From an uncultured Verrucomicrobiota bacterium (GTDB lineage Bacteria; Verrucomicrobiota; Verrucomicrobiae; Opitutales; Opitutaceae): a DNA stretch of 16,506 nt. Under the pieces are notes generated by a model. The model worked only from the letters and a program-made list of their open reading frames with translations. It was not told the origin of the DNA and did no database searches. The position numbers were made by a program, and so were the translations under genes. The number at the start of each line of letters is the position of its first letter. Within the stretch, counting starts at the first letter, position 1. Location: assembly GCA_946481225.1 (NCBI GenBank), contig CAMLNJ010000011.1:1-16506 (forward strand), read 5' to 3'. Shown piece after piece: positions 1 through 8,554 of this stretch.

Positions 1-1817
1 TCGGGGGCCTGCTCGGACGCCGGCATCGTTGCAACCGCGGCTGCGGGCTTGGGCGCTTCGGGGAAGTTCTCCGGATCGATGTCCGAAGCCTCGATCTCCC
101 GCTTGCGCGCCTCGACCATCGGCGGCGGGCAGAAAAGCGAGCCATCGACGAACTCGGTCACATAGCCCTCTTTCACGAGGTAGCGCAGATCACCCTTCAA
201 ACGGGTAAGCTTCTCCTGCTCCTCGGCCGGCACCGGCTCGGGCGCCTGGCCCTCGGCGGGCGCGGAACGCGGGGCAAGGCCGAGCAGACGCTGGGCCAGC
301 TCGCTTTCCTTCACCATCGGATTGCTCTCGATGAAGGCGATGAGGGCGCTAAGCGATTCGGAGAAAACTTGGCCCGGCACCCGGAAGCGACGCTTCACCG
401 CGCACACGTAGCTGATGCCCTTCGAGCCCTTCTTGAAAATCGTGAAGTGCTCGCGACGCAGGCGGCCGCGGAGGGCGTTGGCCGTATCGAGCGGGAAGCG
501 GCGCTGGGCGGCCAGCGCGCCCTCGACAGCGCGGCGGATTTCGCTCGAGGCCGGCACGTTTTCGAGGATGCGACCGGGGAAACGCAGCTGCTCGACGGTG
601 CGGACAACACGATCACGGGCGGTCGTGAGCAGATGCTGGCGCGCCTCCTCGATCGTGTCGAAAGAGGGACCAACGGGAACGACCTCGGCCGCGGGCGCCT
701 CGGCAACCGGAGCGGCCTCGCCCTCCGCGGACGCGAGCGGGGCGGCCGCCTCGGCGGCGGGCTTCGCGGCGGCGGCCCCCTTGGCGGGAGCCGTCTTCCA
801 TGTGTATCGGGTGGCCTTCTTCATCTTCTCGAGCCACTGGGCCACGACCTCCGGGTCGCGCACGGTCTCGATCTTCGATTTGTAGGCCTCCAGCGGCATG
901 CGGATATTCGCCGCGTGGTGCTGAGCCACGATCTGGTTGTAGCGGTGGTAATTCGGCGGCGCGAGCAAGGCGCCGCTGATCGTGCAGCGATTGACGACTT
1001 GGAAATTACCCTTGGGCGGATCGACCTCGACCTCCGCGGTGTCGAAAAATTGGCCGAGGTGTTTTTCCAGCACATGGGCGATGGCCGCGTCCTCTGTCTC
1101 GAACGGGATGCCGTCCGGCACCGAGATGAAAAAGGGCGCGGGCTTCACCGACGGCGTGGCGTGCGACTCCCCGGACCCATCCGCGGAGGGAGCGGCGGGC
1201 TTGGCGCCGGGGGCGATACGTTGAACCACCGCGACGAAGCGGTCGTTTTTCTCGACCACCGATTTCGCGATATAGAACAGCTCGAAGGTGCGGCAGGACT
1301 TCCGAATCGCGTCGGAGAGGACCTTGAAGCTGCCGTCTTCCGGATAGAAGGTAACGGAGAAAAAGGGGCTGATGTAGGGGCCGGCAGGCTCACGCGGGGG
1401 ACCGCGGAAGTCGCCGCGACCACCACCCTGAAAGCCGCCCTCGCGGCGCGGGCCGCGGGTGTCGTCGCGACGGCCGCCCTCGAAACGAGGCCGGTCGCCA
1501 AGGGGACCGCCCCGGTCGTCGCGGCGATCACGCGATTCGGGACGAGGCGCTCCACCGGGCGCGGCGGGAGCCGACTCGGGCGCTCCGCCCGGCGCGGACG
1601 CAGGACGGCGAAAATCACGACGGTCGCGACGGGCCGGCGCCTCGCCACCGTCACGGCGAGGACGATCATCGCGGCGGTCCGGGCGTGCTCCGCCACCGCC
1701 GCCGGGGGAGGACTTATCCTGGGACCAGGAAGTGCCGAAGCTGAACCCCTGCAATTGGGAGAGGTCTAGCTTGTTGAGCCCATTGTCGGGCGTTTGCGGG
1801 GAGGGCGTCTCGTCCAT
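1..1817 (-). CDS. Hypothetical protein with Arg/Gly-rich disordered N-terminus (3' end missing)
   Basis: The frame opens at ATG 1817 and stays open for 605 codons to the left edge, so the C-terminus is outside the window. I do not recognise a named family. Residues 1-40 are polar. Residues 41-145 are a low-complexity stretch rich in Arg, Asp, Gly and Pro (blocks such as RDDRPRRD, RRDRRDFR, GGGRGDFRG), resembling the disordered RG-rich tails of RNA-binding proteins. From about residue 147 a folded part begins (YISPFFSVTFYPEDGSFKVL). An Ala/Glu/Pro-rich linker follows, then a further folded part. Near the visible end, MVKESELAQRLLG followed by KGDLRYLVKEGYVTEFVDGS looks like a winged-helix pattern, which is inference. 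It is transcribed away from the transporter at 2023 and shares its upstream region, but nothing shows that it belongs to the surface-polysaccharide pathway. The reading frame is secure because the protein sequence is coherent; the function is unknown. Confidence 0.85.
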   Translation of the reverse strand, partial: MDETPSPQTPDNGLNKLDLSQLQGFSFGTSWSQDKSSPGGGGGARPDRRDDRPRRDGGEAPARRDRRDFRRPASAPGGAPESAPAAPGGAPRPESRDRRDDRGGPLGDRPRFEGGRRDDTRGPRREGGFQGGGRGDFRGPPREPAGPYISPFFSVTFYPEDGSFKVLSDAIRKSCRTFELFYIAKSVVEKNDRFVAVVQRIAPGAKPAAPSADGSGESHATPSVKPAPFFISVPDGIPFETEDAAIAHVLEKHLGQFFDTAEVEVDPPKGNFQVVNRCTISGALLAPPNYHRYNQIVAQHHAANIRMPLEAYKSKIETVRDPEVVAQWLEKMKKATRYTWKTAPAKGAAAAKPAAEAAAPLASAEGEAAPVAEAPAAEVVPVGPSFDTIEEARQHLLTTARDRVVRTVEQLRFPGRILENVPASSEIRRAVEGALAAQRRFPLDTANALRGRLRREHFTIFKKGSKGISYVCAVKRRFRVPGQVFSESLSALIAFIESNPMVKESELAQRLLGLAPRSAPAEGQAPEPVPAEEQEKLTRLKGDLRYLVKEGYVTEFVDGSLFCPPPMVEARKREIEASDIDPENFPEAPKPAAAVATMPASEQAP

Positions 1818-2022
1818 GCGGTGAAAGCGGGCGTCTCGGAAGCCGGCGGGCGTTGGTGGGCTGGAGGGCAGATAAAGCCTGCGCGGGAGGCACAGGTCGT
1901 GCCAGCTTCGCGGCGACTTACCCGCAGGCAAGCCGTTTCCCGTGGGCAAAGATGGCGTTTCGATTCCGCATGGCACCGCGTCCCTCCGGGGCTGTCCCTA
2001 TCCGTCTCACAAAAATCTTCCC
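1818..2022. promoter_or_regulatory. Divergent intergenic region, probably carrying promoters for both flanking genes
   Basis: These 205 bases separate two genes that start outward in opposite directions, so promoters for both should lie here. I see no convincing -35/-10 pair on either strand. A perfect 5-bp inverted repeat (GGCAC, five-base loop, GTGCC) lies at 1889-1903 and could be a small operator or hairpin. No Shine-Dalgarno sequence stands in front of either start. An in-frame GTG at 1942 would extend the plus-strand gene by 27 codons, but that extension has no exporter-like sequence and was not used. Confidence 0.4.
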
Positions 2023-3933
2023 ATGTCCGCCCTCAAGAGCAGCATCGACGCCCCCATTTCGTCCGTGAGCCAACACCCTTGTCGTCCCTCCCCTTCCGGC
2101 CTCCGGCGTTACCGTCGCCACCTGCATCACCTGTTGCGGGCGCGCTGGCACCTGTTGGGCGGATTCGCGGCCGGCTTGGTCTTTTCGATGAGCACCGGCG
2201 CCGGTTTGCCGCTGGCGATCCATTATTTGCTACCCGTCTTCTTTAACGAGCCGTCGAAAGTGGACCCAGACGTCGTGCATTACGCCACGCTCGCGTTTGG
2301 AGAAGATTATGTGGGGCCGCTGCTCATCGCCGCCTGCATCGGCCTTCCATTGGTGTTCGCCCTGCGCGGCCTCGCCGCGTTCGCCAATCGCTACCTGATC
2401 AACAAGGCCGGATTCCTCGTTCTCGAAGGCCTGCGTGTCGAAGCCTACCAACGCCTGCTCTCCCTTCCGCTCTCCTTTTACGGGAAAAACAAGGCCGGCG
2501 ACCTGAACGCCCGCCTCATGAGCGACACCGACAAGCTCAAGCTCGTGATCGTGAAGGTGGGCGGCGAAATCGTCACGCAACCGCTCACCTTGCTGTTTGC
2601 GATCGGCACCCTGATCACCCTCTGCATCAACCACCGCAGCATGCTCTTCGCGTTGATCGCCGCGCTCAGCGTGCCGCTTTGCGTCCTGCCGATCCGCTAT
2701 ATCACCCGCAATCTCGTGAAGCGTTCCCGCCAAGTGGCCGCGCGCAGCGGCGACCTCGCCGCCGTCGCGATCGAAACGCTCCAGGCCCCTCTGGAAGTCC
2801 AGGCCTACAACCTCCAGGACCGCCAGCATGCGCGCTTCACCGAACGCATCCGCGAGATCTTCAAGCTATCGATGAAGACGGTGAAATACCAGGCGATGAC
2901 CACCCCCATCATCGAGTTCGTCTCGGTCTGCGGCTTCGTCGCCGCCATCTACTTCGGCACCCGCCACGGGATGACCTACGCCAGCTTCTTCGCGCTCACG
3001 ATGGCGCTCTACCTCAGCTACGAGCCGGTCAAAAAGCTCAGCGCCGTCCACAATATCCTCAAAAACGGCGAAGCCTCCTTGGAGCGCCTCGAATACATTC
3101 TGGACGCGGAAGACTCGGTGCCGCAGCCGGCCTCGCCCGTTCCGCTGCCTGCCAAACCGCTGGACCTCGTCTTCGATTCCGTCGATTTCACCTACGACGC
3201 CCGCGGATCCCAAAACTCCGCCAAGGTCCTCGGCACGGCGGCGCTCAAAGGGATTTCATTGCGCATCGCTCCGGGAGAAACCGTCGCGCTCGTCGGCGCC
3301 AGCGGAGCCGGAAAATCCACGTTCATTTCCCTCATCCCCCGCTTCTACGACCCCTCCGCCGGGCGCCTCACCCTCGCCGGCGTCGATCTCCGCGACTTGG
3401 ACAAAAACTCGCTGCGCCAGCTCATCGCGATCGTCCCCCAGGTCCCTGTCCTCCTTAACGCCACGCTCGCCGAAAACATCCGCCTCGGCCGCCTCGATGC
3501 CAGCGATGCCGAAGTCGAGCAGGCGGCCCGCCGCGCCCATGTGCATGAATTTATCTCCGCCCTCCCCGAAGGCTACTCCACCTTGGTCGGCGAACGAGGC
3601 AACACCCTCTCGGGCGGCCAGCGCCAACGCATCGCCATCGCCCGCGCCTTCCTGAAAAACGCGCCGATTCTCATCCTCGACGAAGCCACCTCCGCGCTCG
3701 ACTCCGAAAGCGAGGCCATGATCCAACAGGCCCTGCGCGAACTCATCCAAGGCCGCACCACCTTCATGATCGCGCACCGTTTCAGCTCGATCCGCCACGC
3801 CACACGCATCCTCGTCTTCGATCACGGCCGCATCGTGGCGGACGGCCCCCACGAGAAGATTCACGCCACCAGCCCCGTTTACCGAGACCTCTACAACCAT
3901 CAAATGCTCGGCCCCGCCCCTACCCTGTCCTGA
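2023..3933 (+). CDS. MsbA-type ABC exporter (membrane and ATPase domains fused)
   Basis: This 636-residue protein is a half-transporter with one membrane domain and one ATPase domain. The family works as a homodimer in the inner membrane and uses ATP to export lipids, lipid A-core or other hydrophobic cargo. Hydrophobic helices are visible at roughly residues 45-72, 98-122, 182-202, 206-226 and two more around 295-345. The ATPase domain has Walker A GASGAGKST (425-433), signature LSGGQ (529-533), Walker B ILILDE with D553 and E554, and the switch histidine H585, so it should be active. ATG 2023 is preferred over GTG 1942 because the extra 27 residues look unlike the family; no clear Shine-Dalgarno supports either start. 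The stop overlaps the next start (TGATG). The following glycosyltransferases and the lipid A acyltransferase nearby favour a lipid A-core flippase role. E. coli MsbA is 582 residues; this one has a somewhat longer N-terminus. A drug or other lipid exporter cannot be excluded. Confidence 0.93.
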   Translation: MSALKSSIDAPISSVSQHPCRPSPSGLRRYRRHLHHLLRARWHLLGGFAAGLVFSMSTGAGLPLAIHYLLPVFFNEPSKVDPDVVHYATLAFGEDYVGPLLIAACIGLPLVFALRGLAAFANRYLINKAGFLVLEGLRVEAYQRLLSLPLSFYGKNKAGDLNARLMSDTDKLKLVIVKVGGEIVTQPLTLLFAIGTLITLCINHRSMLFALIAALSVPLCVLPIRYITRNLVKRSRQVAARSGDLAAVAIETLQAPLEVQAYNLQDRQHARFTERIREIFKLSMKTVKYQAMTTPIIEFVSVCGFVAAIYFGTRHGMTYASFFALTMALYLSYEPVKKLSAVHNILKNGEASLERLEYILDAEDSVPQPASPVPLPAKPLDLVFDSVDFTYDARGSQNSAKVLGTAALKGISLRIAPGETVALVGASGAGKSTFISLIPRFYDPSAGRLTLAGVDLRDLDKNSLRQLIAIVPQVPVLLNATLAENIRLGRLDASDAEVEQAARRAHVHEFISALPEGYSTLVGERGNTLSGGQRQRIAIARAFLKNAPILILDEATSALDSESEAMIQQALRELIQGRTTFMIAHRFSSIRHATRILVFDHGRIVADGPHEKIHATSPVYRDLYNHQMLGPAPTLS

Positions 3934-4754
3934 TGCATATCCTCTACACCACCGTCTGCAACGACCGCTACTCGAACGCCCTCGCGCTGCTGCTCTGGTC
4001 GATCAAACGGCACAACCCCGGATTCGCCCACCCGCTGAAGGTCTACCACAAAGGCGACCTCACGGCGGAAAACCAAGCCCGCCTACGCGACCTCTACCCG
4101 GCTATTTTCTACGAGAACGTCGCGGCGGAAAACTATCAGGGGAAGATCCCGCACTACCTCGCCTTGGAATGCTTCCGCGAAGTGGAGCCGGACAACGTGG
4201 TGTTCATCGACAGCGACATTCTCTGCTTGGGCGACATCTCCGCCCTGAGCACGCTCGATCACCCCCTGAGCGCGGCGTGGGACTACGATCTCCGTCTCTC
4301 CACTTTCCTTCGCCTCCCCTCTCCCTTTTCGCGCGTGGCCCGTTTGAACACGGGCGTCTTCGCCCTGAACCGCACCTACCGCACCCGGGAGATCTACAAC
4401 GCCCTCTACGCCTTGGTGGAGCAGTTCCCGGACCGCCGCATCAAGGGCAGGCCGTGGAGCGACCAAGGCGTCGTGAACACGTATTTCAAATACGCCCCGA
4501 AGCAGGTCCTCCCCTACTACTACAACGCGCGCAAAAACCTTTTCGCGAACCACGTCTTCGCGAAAGGCGAGGAAAACGCCCTCCGCGGCGTGCGCCTCCT
4601 GCACTACGGCGGCAGCTTCAAACCCTTCCTGGGCGGCCTGAAAAAAGCGCGGCCTGACAGCAAGCATCACAAGTATTCGAAGCTACACCAAGTCTACTAC
4701 GACCACTGGGCCCTCATGACCGCCGAACTCGGCGTGGACTGGAAGCTGGAATAA
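3933..4754 (+). CDS. Glycosyltransferase family 8 protein
   Basis: This is a 273-residue GT-A fold glycosyltransferase of the GT8 (glycogenin/LPS galactosyltransferase) family, which transfers a sugar from a nucleotide sugar with retention of configuration, using Mn2+. The family's landmarks are present: the N-terminal strand MHILYTTVCNDRY, the metal-binding DXD in VFIDSDI (D93, S94, D95), LNTG (138-141), and the C-terminal metal ligand motif HYGGSFKPF (H224 to F232), matching the family's H-x-x-G-x-x-K-P pattern. All key residues are intact and the length is normal. No signal peptide or membrane segment is seen, so it is cytoplasmic and probably acts at the inner face of the membrane. Its ATG shares a base with the transporter's stop codon, indicating translational coupling. 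Bacterial relatives include the LPS core transferases WaaI, WaaJ and WaaO. The donor and acceptor cannot be read from the sequence. Confidence 0.93.
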   Translation: MHILYTTVCNDRYSNALALLLWSIKRHNPGFAHPLKVYHKGDLTAENQARLRDLYPAIFYENVAAENYQGKIPHYLALECFREVEPDNVVFIDSDILCLGDISALSTLDHPLSAAWDYDLRLSTFLRLPSPFSRVARLNTGVFALNRTYRTREIYNALYALVEQFPDRRIKGRPWSDQGVVNTYFKYAPKQVLPYYYNARKNLFANHVFAKGEENALRGVRLLHYGGSFKPFLGGLKKARPDSKHHKYSKLHQVYYDHWALMTAELGVDWKLE

Positions 4755-4877
4755 GCGACTCGCGCTGCCAGGCCGGAAAACCCGGGCGCGATTCGATGGA
4801 CTCCGGGGCTTCGTCGATCAAGGCGCTCGCCATGATATGACTTGGATTTTCGGGAGCCCACCAAGCGTCCCTCAATC

Positions 4878-6152
4878 ATGCGGATTCACCATCTGATCAC
4901 CAAATCCCGCGGCGGGGCCGCCCACGCCACCGCGCGCATTCACGCGGCCCTGCTCTCGGCCGGGGTCGAATCCACCGTGTTCTTCTCCGACGGGGAGCCG
5001 CGTGGAGCCGGCTGGCGCAGGGAAATCGGCCCCGCGCGCAAGACCCTCCGGAGTCGTATCCTCCGCCTGCTCCTTAGCCTGGCCCGTCGAGCCCGCACCG
5101 AACAGTTCACGCTCTCCCATTGCGGGGTGCGCGCCACCCTGCCTGGCAATCTTTCTGACTGCGACATCCTCCAGATCCACTGGCTGGGCGACCACCTTCT
5201 GGATCTCGACCATCTGTCCTCCGCATTGCGCACCGGCCTGCCCGTCGTTTGGCGTCTGGCGGATCTCAATGCCATCACCGCCGCCTGCCATTATCCGGGC
5301 GACTGTCGCCAGTATCTCGATCCTGCCGGATGCAAGCGCTGCCCCTTTCTCGCTCCAGGCCTGGGCGATCTGCTCACCCGAGGCTCCAACGCCGCCAAAG
5401 CCCGTTTCTTTCAAAAACATCCCGTCCATCTTGTCGCCATCAGCGACTGGGAACTTGATCTGGCGCGGCGTTCAGCCTTGGGCCGGCTCGCCCGGTCGAT
5501 CAGCCTGATATATAATCCGTTCACCCCCGCCTCCGGCAAAGAGCCGCCGGCGCGCGAGGAAGCGCGTAGGCGACTCGGCTTCGAGGAGGGCTTCCGTTGG
5601 ATCTGCTACGGAGCGGAAAACGCCGGCAACGCCCGCAAAGGCATCGATGATTTCATCGCCGCGGTCCCGATCCTTCGCGCCCGGCGCCCCGATCTTCGCT
5701 TCGCCGTCGTGGGCGGCGGTGAGAACCATCCGGCGCTTCGCGCCTTGGCTCCCGGTCTCGACCTCCTGGGCCGCCTCGAGCCCGAACGGCTCGACCTCGT
5801 GCTTGCGGCCTGCGACGTATTCGCGATGCCCACCCGCGAGGAAGCCCTCGGCCAAATGGGACTCGAAGCGATCGCCCAAGGGACCCCGACCGTCTGCTAC
5901 GCAAACTCGGGGCCGTGCAGCTACGTCGTGGACGGCGTGACGGGCCGTCAGGTCGCCTCCCGCGGGCCTGCGGCTTTCGCCGAAGGCGTGCTCGACGTCC
6001 TGGCCGAGCCCAGGCGTTACGCCCAAGCCTCCGTGCGATCCGCGTATCTAGGCGCTCTTCAGGAAAAATTTTCCGCCCAAGGCCAGACCGACCGCTACGT
6101 TTCGTTGTATCGCGAGCTGTGCGCCGGCGCGCCCGTCCGTCCGGGTTCCTAA
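4878..6152 (+). CDS. GT4-type glycosyltransferase with four-cysteine insert
   Basis: This 424-residue protein has two Rossmann-like halves, as in GT-B glycosyltransferases of family GT4. The N-terminus MRIHHLITKSRGGAAHA is the usual acceptor-domain start with a glycine-rich loop. The C-terminal half has a GxENxGNARKG segment (245-255), a VVGGGEN turn and the E-x7-E motif (E322, E330 in REEALGQMGLE) that binds the donor. Residues 125-156 carry four cysteines, C137, C143, C152 and C155 (CHYPGDC and CKRC), after WRLADLNAITAA. This corresponds to the W-T-x-H-D-x-W-x-x-T-G-G-C-H-Y region of WcaC-like exopolysaccharide transferases. ATG 4878 is chosen over TTG 4842 because it gives the family-typical start; no Shine-Dalgarno is visible. 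The 123-base gap from the GT8 gene holds no obvious terminator, so co-transcription is possible. The sugar specificity is unknown. Confidence 0.9.
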   Translation: MRIHHLITKSRGGAAHATARIHAALLSAGVESTVFFSDGEPRGAGWRREIGPARKTLRSRILRLLLSLARRARTEQFTLSHCGVRATLPGNLSDCDILQIHWLGDHLLDLDHLSSALRTGLPVVWRLADLNAITAACHYPGDCRQYLDPAGCKRCPFLAPGLGDLLTRGSNAAKARFFQKHPVHLVAISDWELDLARRSALGRLARSISLIYNPFTPASGKEPPAREEARRRLGFEEGFRWICYGAENAGNARKGIDDFIAAVPILRARRPDLRFAVVGGGENHPALRALAPGLDLLGRLEPERLDLVLAACDVFAMPTREEALGQMGLEAIAQGTPTVCYANSGPCSYVVDGVTGRQVASRGPAAFAEGVLDVLAEPRRYAQASVRSAYLGALQEKFSAQGQTDRYVSLYRELCAGAPVRPGS

Positions 6153-6250
6153 CCGTGCCGATCCGGCGCTAGCCCTCGCGACTATCGCCGATTCCTGGGG
6201 CAAAAACTCGGCTCGGCGGAGACGGGAACCCAAGCTCGGCCAAAACGCGA

Positions 6251-6281
6251 AAGGCGGTGAGCCGGAAGCCCATGCCGCCTT
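6251..6281. terminator. Possible hairpin terminator between convergent genes
   Basis: AAGGCGG (6251-6257) pairs perfectly with CCGCCTT (6275-6281). Inside the loop, TGAGC and GCCCA can extend the stem with one mismatch and a two-base bulge. It lies 13 bases past the pyruvyl transferase stop on the minus strand and about 100 bases past the glycosyltransferase stop on the plus strand. On the minus strand the hairpin is followed by TCGCGTTTTG, a weak T-tract. The plus strand has no T-tract after it. It is most plausible as the end of the long minus-strand operon. Confidence 0.4.
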
Positions 6282-6293
6282 CCGCAACGCCGC

Positions 6294-7418
6294 CTAATCC
6301 AAGGCCTCCCGCCACATCGCCTCGATCCGGCTCTTCACCGCCACCCCGCCGGTGACGAGCGAAGCCCGAAAGTCGGCGCGAGCCCGCTCGTCGAGGAGTT
6401 CCTCCAACCCCGGGGGACATCCCTTTCCCGAATCTACATCAAGTATTCGCGGCTCGACGCGGTAATCCCGATAGGCGAGCGGATACTTGTGGCTCCAACT
6501 GGTGCAGCAGACCGGCACAGCTTGCGCGAGCGCGCTGATCACCCCGTGGAATCGGGATGACACCAGCGCCGCAGCCGCGCCGATGATCGCCTTGACCTCC
6601 AAGGCGTCCCGCGGATCGACACACTCGGCCCCCGCCGCTTCGGCGATCCGGCGGCACAGCGGAAGGTCCTCGTTTCCGCCATGGTTCAAAATCACGACAG
6701 GTTTGCCGGTCAGCCCGAATTCCCGCGCCACGCGAATCATGAAACTCTCGTAGTTTGCCGCCACTGCGCCGCCCGCGTGGGTGGTCATGCGGACATTTGG
6801 AATCACCACCAAAGCGCCGGACCTCGCTTGAGCCCTCGCCCGTTCGTCCGGAACGCACAGCGCGGTGAAATCTGGCGCGCAGCGCAGCTTGGGGAGGTCG
6901 CCCACCACGCCGCGGGCGTGCTTCAACGACACCTCTTCACGGGCGTAGATCAGATCCGCCTGCTCCGCCACCAGCCGGAAGCGCTCCTGCGCCAGCGGTT
7001 GCTCGAACGGCCCAAGCGCCTGCGGCAGAAACACCAGTCTGGCGCCGCGCTTTTTGAGCGCGCGATAATGATCCGCCAGCCTCCGGTTTTTCTCGGCCGA
7101 GCTACGCGGGTTTATCCAAGGATCGCCAAAACCATAGCCCGCCGCGTCGAGCACGACATCGCCCTGCGCGGGTCCGTAGAGCCCGAAACGGTTGATCACC
7201 GTCGCCGGCAGCACATGGCGCAGCCTTACGCCCGCGACCTTGTCGTCGCTCAACCGTCCCGCCATTCCGAGTTCACGAATCCGCCCGGGATTCTGAGCGC
7301 CCAGCCCGAAAACCACCCGCGCCGCGGGCCGGACCGCGCGCACCCGCTGGAGGACCGCGTGCAGCATCAGCTCCGCGCCTTTGTTCTCGAAGCCCGTGTT
7401 GTCGATTCGGATGATCAT
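6294..7418 (-). CDS. Polysaccharide pyruvyl transferase family protein
   Basis: This 374-residue protein belongs to the polysaccharide pyruvyl transferase family (PF04230 type, which includes CsaB and WcaK). Members transfer pyruvate from phosphoenolpyruvate to a sugar to form a ketal, adding negative charge to surface glycans. It has the N-terminal RIDNTGFENKGAELML (4-19), DAAGYGFGDPW (91-101), FLPQALGPF (130-138) and the C-terminal SSRFHGVISALAQAVPV (287-303), whose R-F-H-G is the family hallmark. Length is typical. ATG 7418 gives the conserved start; an in-frame TTG two codons upstream adds nothing. It is the last gene of the minus-strand operon and begins 9 bases after the nitroreductase stop. 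It probably decorates the core or oligosaccharide built by the upstream transferases. A role with a different carboxyvinyl donor product cannot be excluded. Confidence 0.9.
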   Translation of the reverse strand: MIIRIDNTGFENKGAELMLHAVLQRVRAVRPAARVVFGLGAQNPGRIRELGMAGRLSDDKVAGVRLRHVLPATVINRFGLYGPAQGDVVLDAAGYGFGDPWINPRSSAEKNRRLADHYRALKKRGARLVFLPQALGPFEQPLAQERFRLVAEQADLIYAREEVSLKHARGVVGDLPKLRCAPDFTALCVPDERARAQARSGALVVIPNVRMTTHAGGAVAANYESFMIRVAREFGLTGKPVVILNHGGNEDLPLCRRIAEAAGAECVDPRDALEVKAIIGAAAALVSSRFHGVISALAQAVPVCCTSWSHKYPLAYRDYRVEPRILDVDSGKGCPPGLEELLDERARADFRASLVTGGVAVKSRIEAMWREALD

Positions 7419-7427
7419 GAACAAAGG

Positions 7428-8468
7428 CTATTGATTGTAGGAACGGGCGGCGTCCAAGGACTTCTTCTGCGAAAAAGGAATAAGCCCGTCGGGGTCCGCA
7501 TGCCCCGCCATGATGAACATCACGCAGCGCTGATAGGCCGGCAACGCCAGCTCCCGGGCCAGTTCCGCCTCCTTCTCCGCGATGTCGGGCCAGTTGACCG
7601 AGCAGCTCGAGAGGCCCAGCGTTTCCAACGCCAGCATGAACTGCATGGCGGCCAGGCTGCCATCGATATAGATGAGATGACGATCACGCTCCTCGGCATA
7701 GGCGCTGACGTCGCCGATCACCGCGACCACCAACGGCACCTCGGCGGAAAAGCCGCTCGCGCCCGGCGGCAGGGCCGCCAAACGGCGCCGACGCTCGGGA
7801 TCGTCGTAGCAGCGAAAAAAGAAAGGCTGGCGATTGCACGCGGAGGGGGCTTGCAGCGCGGCGAGGATCGCCTGGTCCACCAAGGCGCGATCCACCGGGG
7901 TGGGCAAAAACTGGCGCACCGATCTCCGCCGTCGGCAAAGGGCGAAAAAATCCTCGTAACCGACCTTGCTGTCGGCGGCGTCGCGCCGCGCATAGGGCAC
8001 CGAGCGACCTTCGTCCGAGGTGTCGCACCCTCGCCCGGAGGCCGGCGCGGCGGCAAACGTCGCCCTCGCATGATCGACCTCCGCGTCCGGGGCGGTCACA
8101 CGCCGAAAATAAAGTTCCAACACCTCCCGGCACCAACGGAGACTGCCGGCGTCCATGCGCCCCGCATCCAGCTCAGCCACATAGTCCCTCACCACCCCGC
8201 CCACATAATCCCGAGCGAAGACCGGCTTCGGATTCGGCATGCTGAGCCCCTTCTCCAGCCGATGAACGCCGCGTCTCAGCCGCGCGATGCGCGCATAGGA
8301 ACCGCCATTGGCAACCGGGACATGCTGCCGCTTGGCCTGCAAGACCGCCTGCGCCTCGCGGCGAAACCGCTCGCTAAACAGACCGTAGTAGATCGCGCTG
8401 CCCCAGGCCGACCGGGCGCACCACGGCGCCAACACGCGTTCCTGCAGTTTGCGACAAAGCTTTTTCAA
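7428..8468 (-). CDS. Nitroreductase-family flavoprotein with long N-terminal region
   Basis: This protein of about 346 residues carries an FMN-dependent nitroreductase-like domain in its C-terminal half (residues about 170-335). Visible motifs are RRRSVRQF (180-187) and PSACNRQP (208-215), which form the FMN phosphate and ring pocket in this family, followed by the helix IDGSLAAMQFMLALETLGLSSC and the closing GHADPD. Classic nitroreductases are about 200 residues, so the first 165 residues are an extra region. That region includes a basic, partly hydrophobic start and the segment GVHRLEKGLSMPNPKPVF (67-84); I do not know its function. The start is decided by GGAGG at 8477-8481, which sits 8 bases before TTG 8468. 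The alternative GTG at 8477 overlaps that Shine-Dalgarno and is less likely. It lies directly before the pyruvyl transferase gene, which suggests a surface-glycan role rather than detoxification. The substrate is unknown. Confidence 0.87.
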   Translation of the reverse strand: MKKLCRKLQERVLAPWCARSAWGSAIYYGLFSERFRREAQAVLQAKRQHVPVANGGSYARIARLRRGVHRLEKGLSMPNPKPVFARDYVGGVVRDYVAELDAGRMDAGSLRWCREVLELYFRRVTAPDAEVDHARATFAAAPASGRGCDTSDEGRSVPYARRDAADSKVGYEDFFALCRRRRSVRQFLPTPVDRALVDQAILAALQAPSACNRQPFFFRCYDDPERRRRLAALPPGASGFSAEVPLVVAVIGDVSAYAEERDRHLIYIDGSLAAMQFMLALETLGLSSCSVNWPDIAEKEAELARELALPAYQRCVMFIMAGHADPDGLIPFSQKKSLDAARSYNQ

Positions 8469-8476
8469 GGGTTTCA

Positions 8477-8481
8477 CCTCC
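8477..8481 (-). promoter_or_regulatory. Ribosome binding site GGAGG of the nitroreductase gene
   Basis: GGAGG lies 8 bases before TTG 8468 and shares its last G with the upstream GTG 8477. The spacing supports TTG as the start and argues against GTG. Confidence 0.55.
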
Positions 8482-8554
8482 GCGAAGCCGAACGGACAAA
8501 CGCCGCCAAATCCAGCCCGACTTCCAGCCCCGCCCCGGGGAGGCGCGTCGCTCC

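Noticed and set aside
369..1769. Open frame of 466 codons on the plus strand
   Set aside because: It lies opposite a coherent minus-strand protein, is rich in Arg/Gly/Ala without recognisable motifs, and has no ribosome site. It is a high-GC shadow.
4770..4790. Terminator after the GT8 gene (CCGG, loop, CCGG)
   Set aside because: The stem is only four base pairs and no T-tract follows, so read-through into the next gene is as likely.
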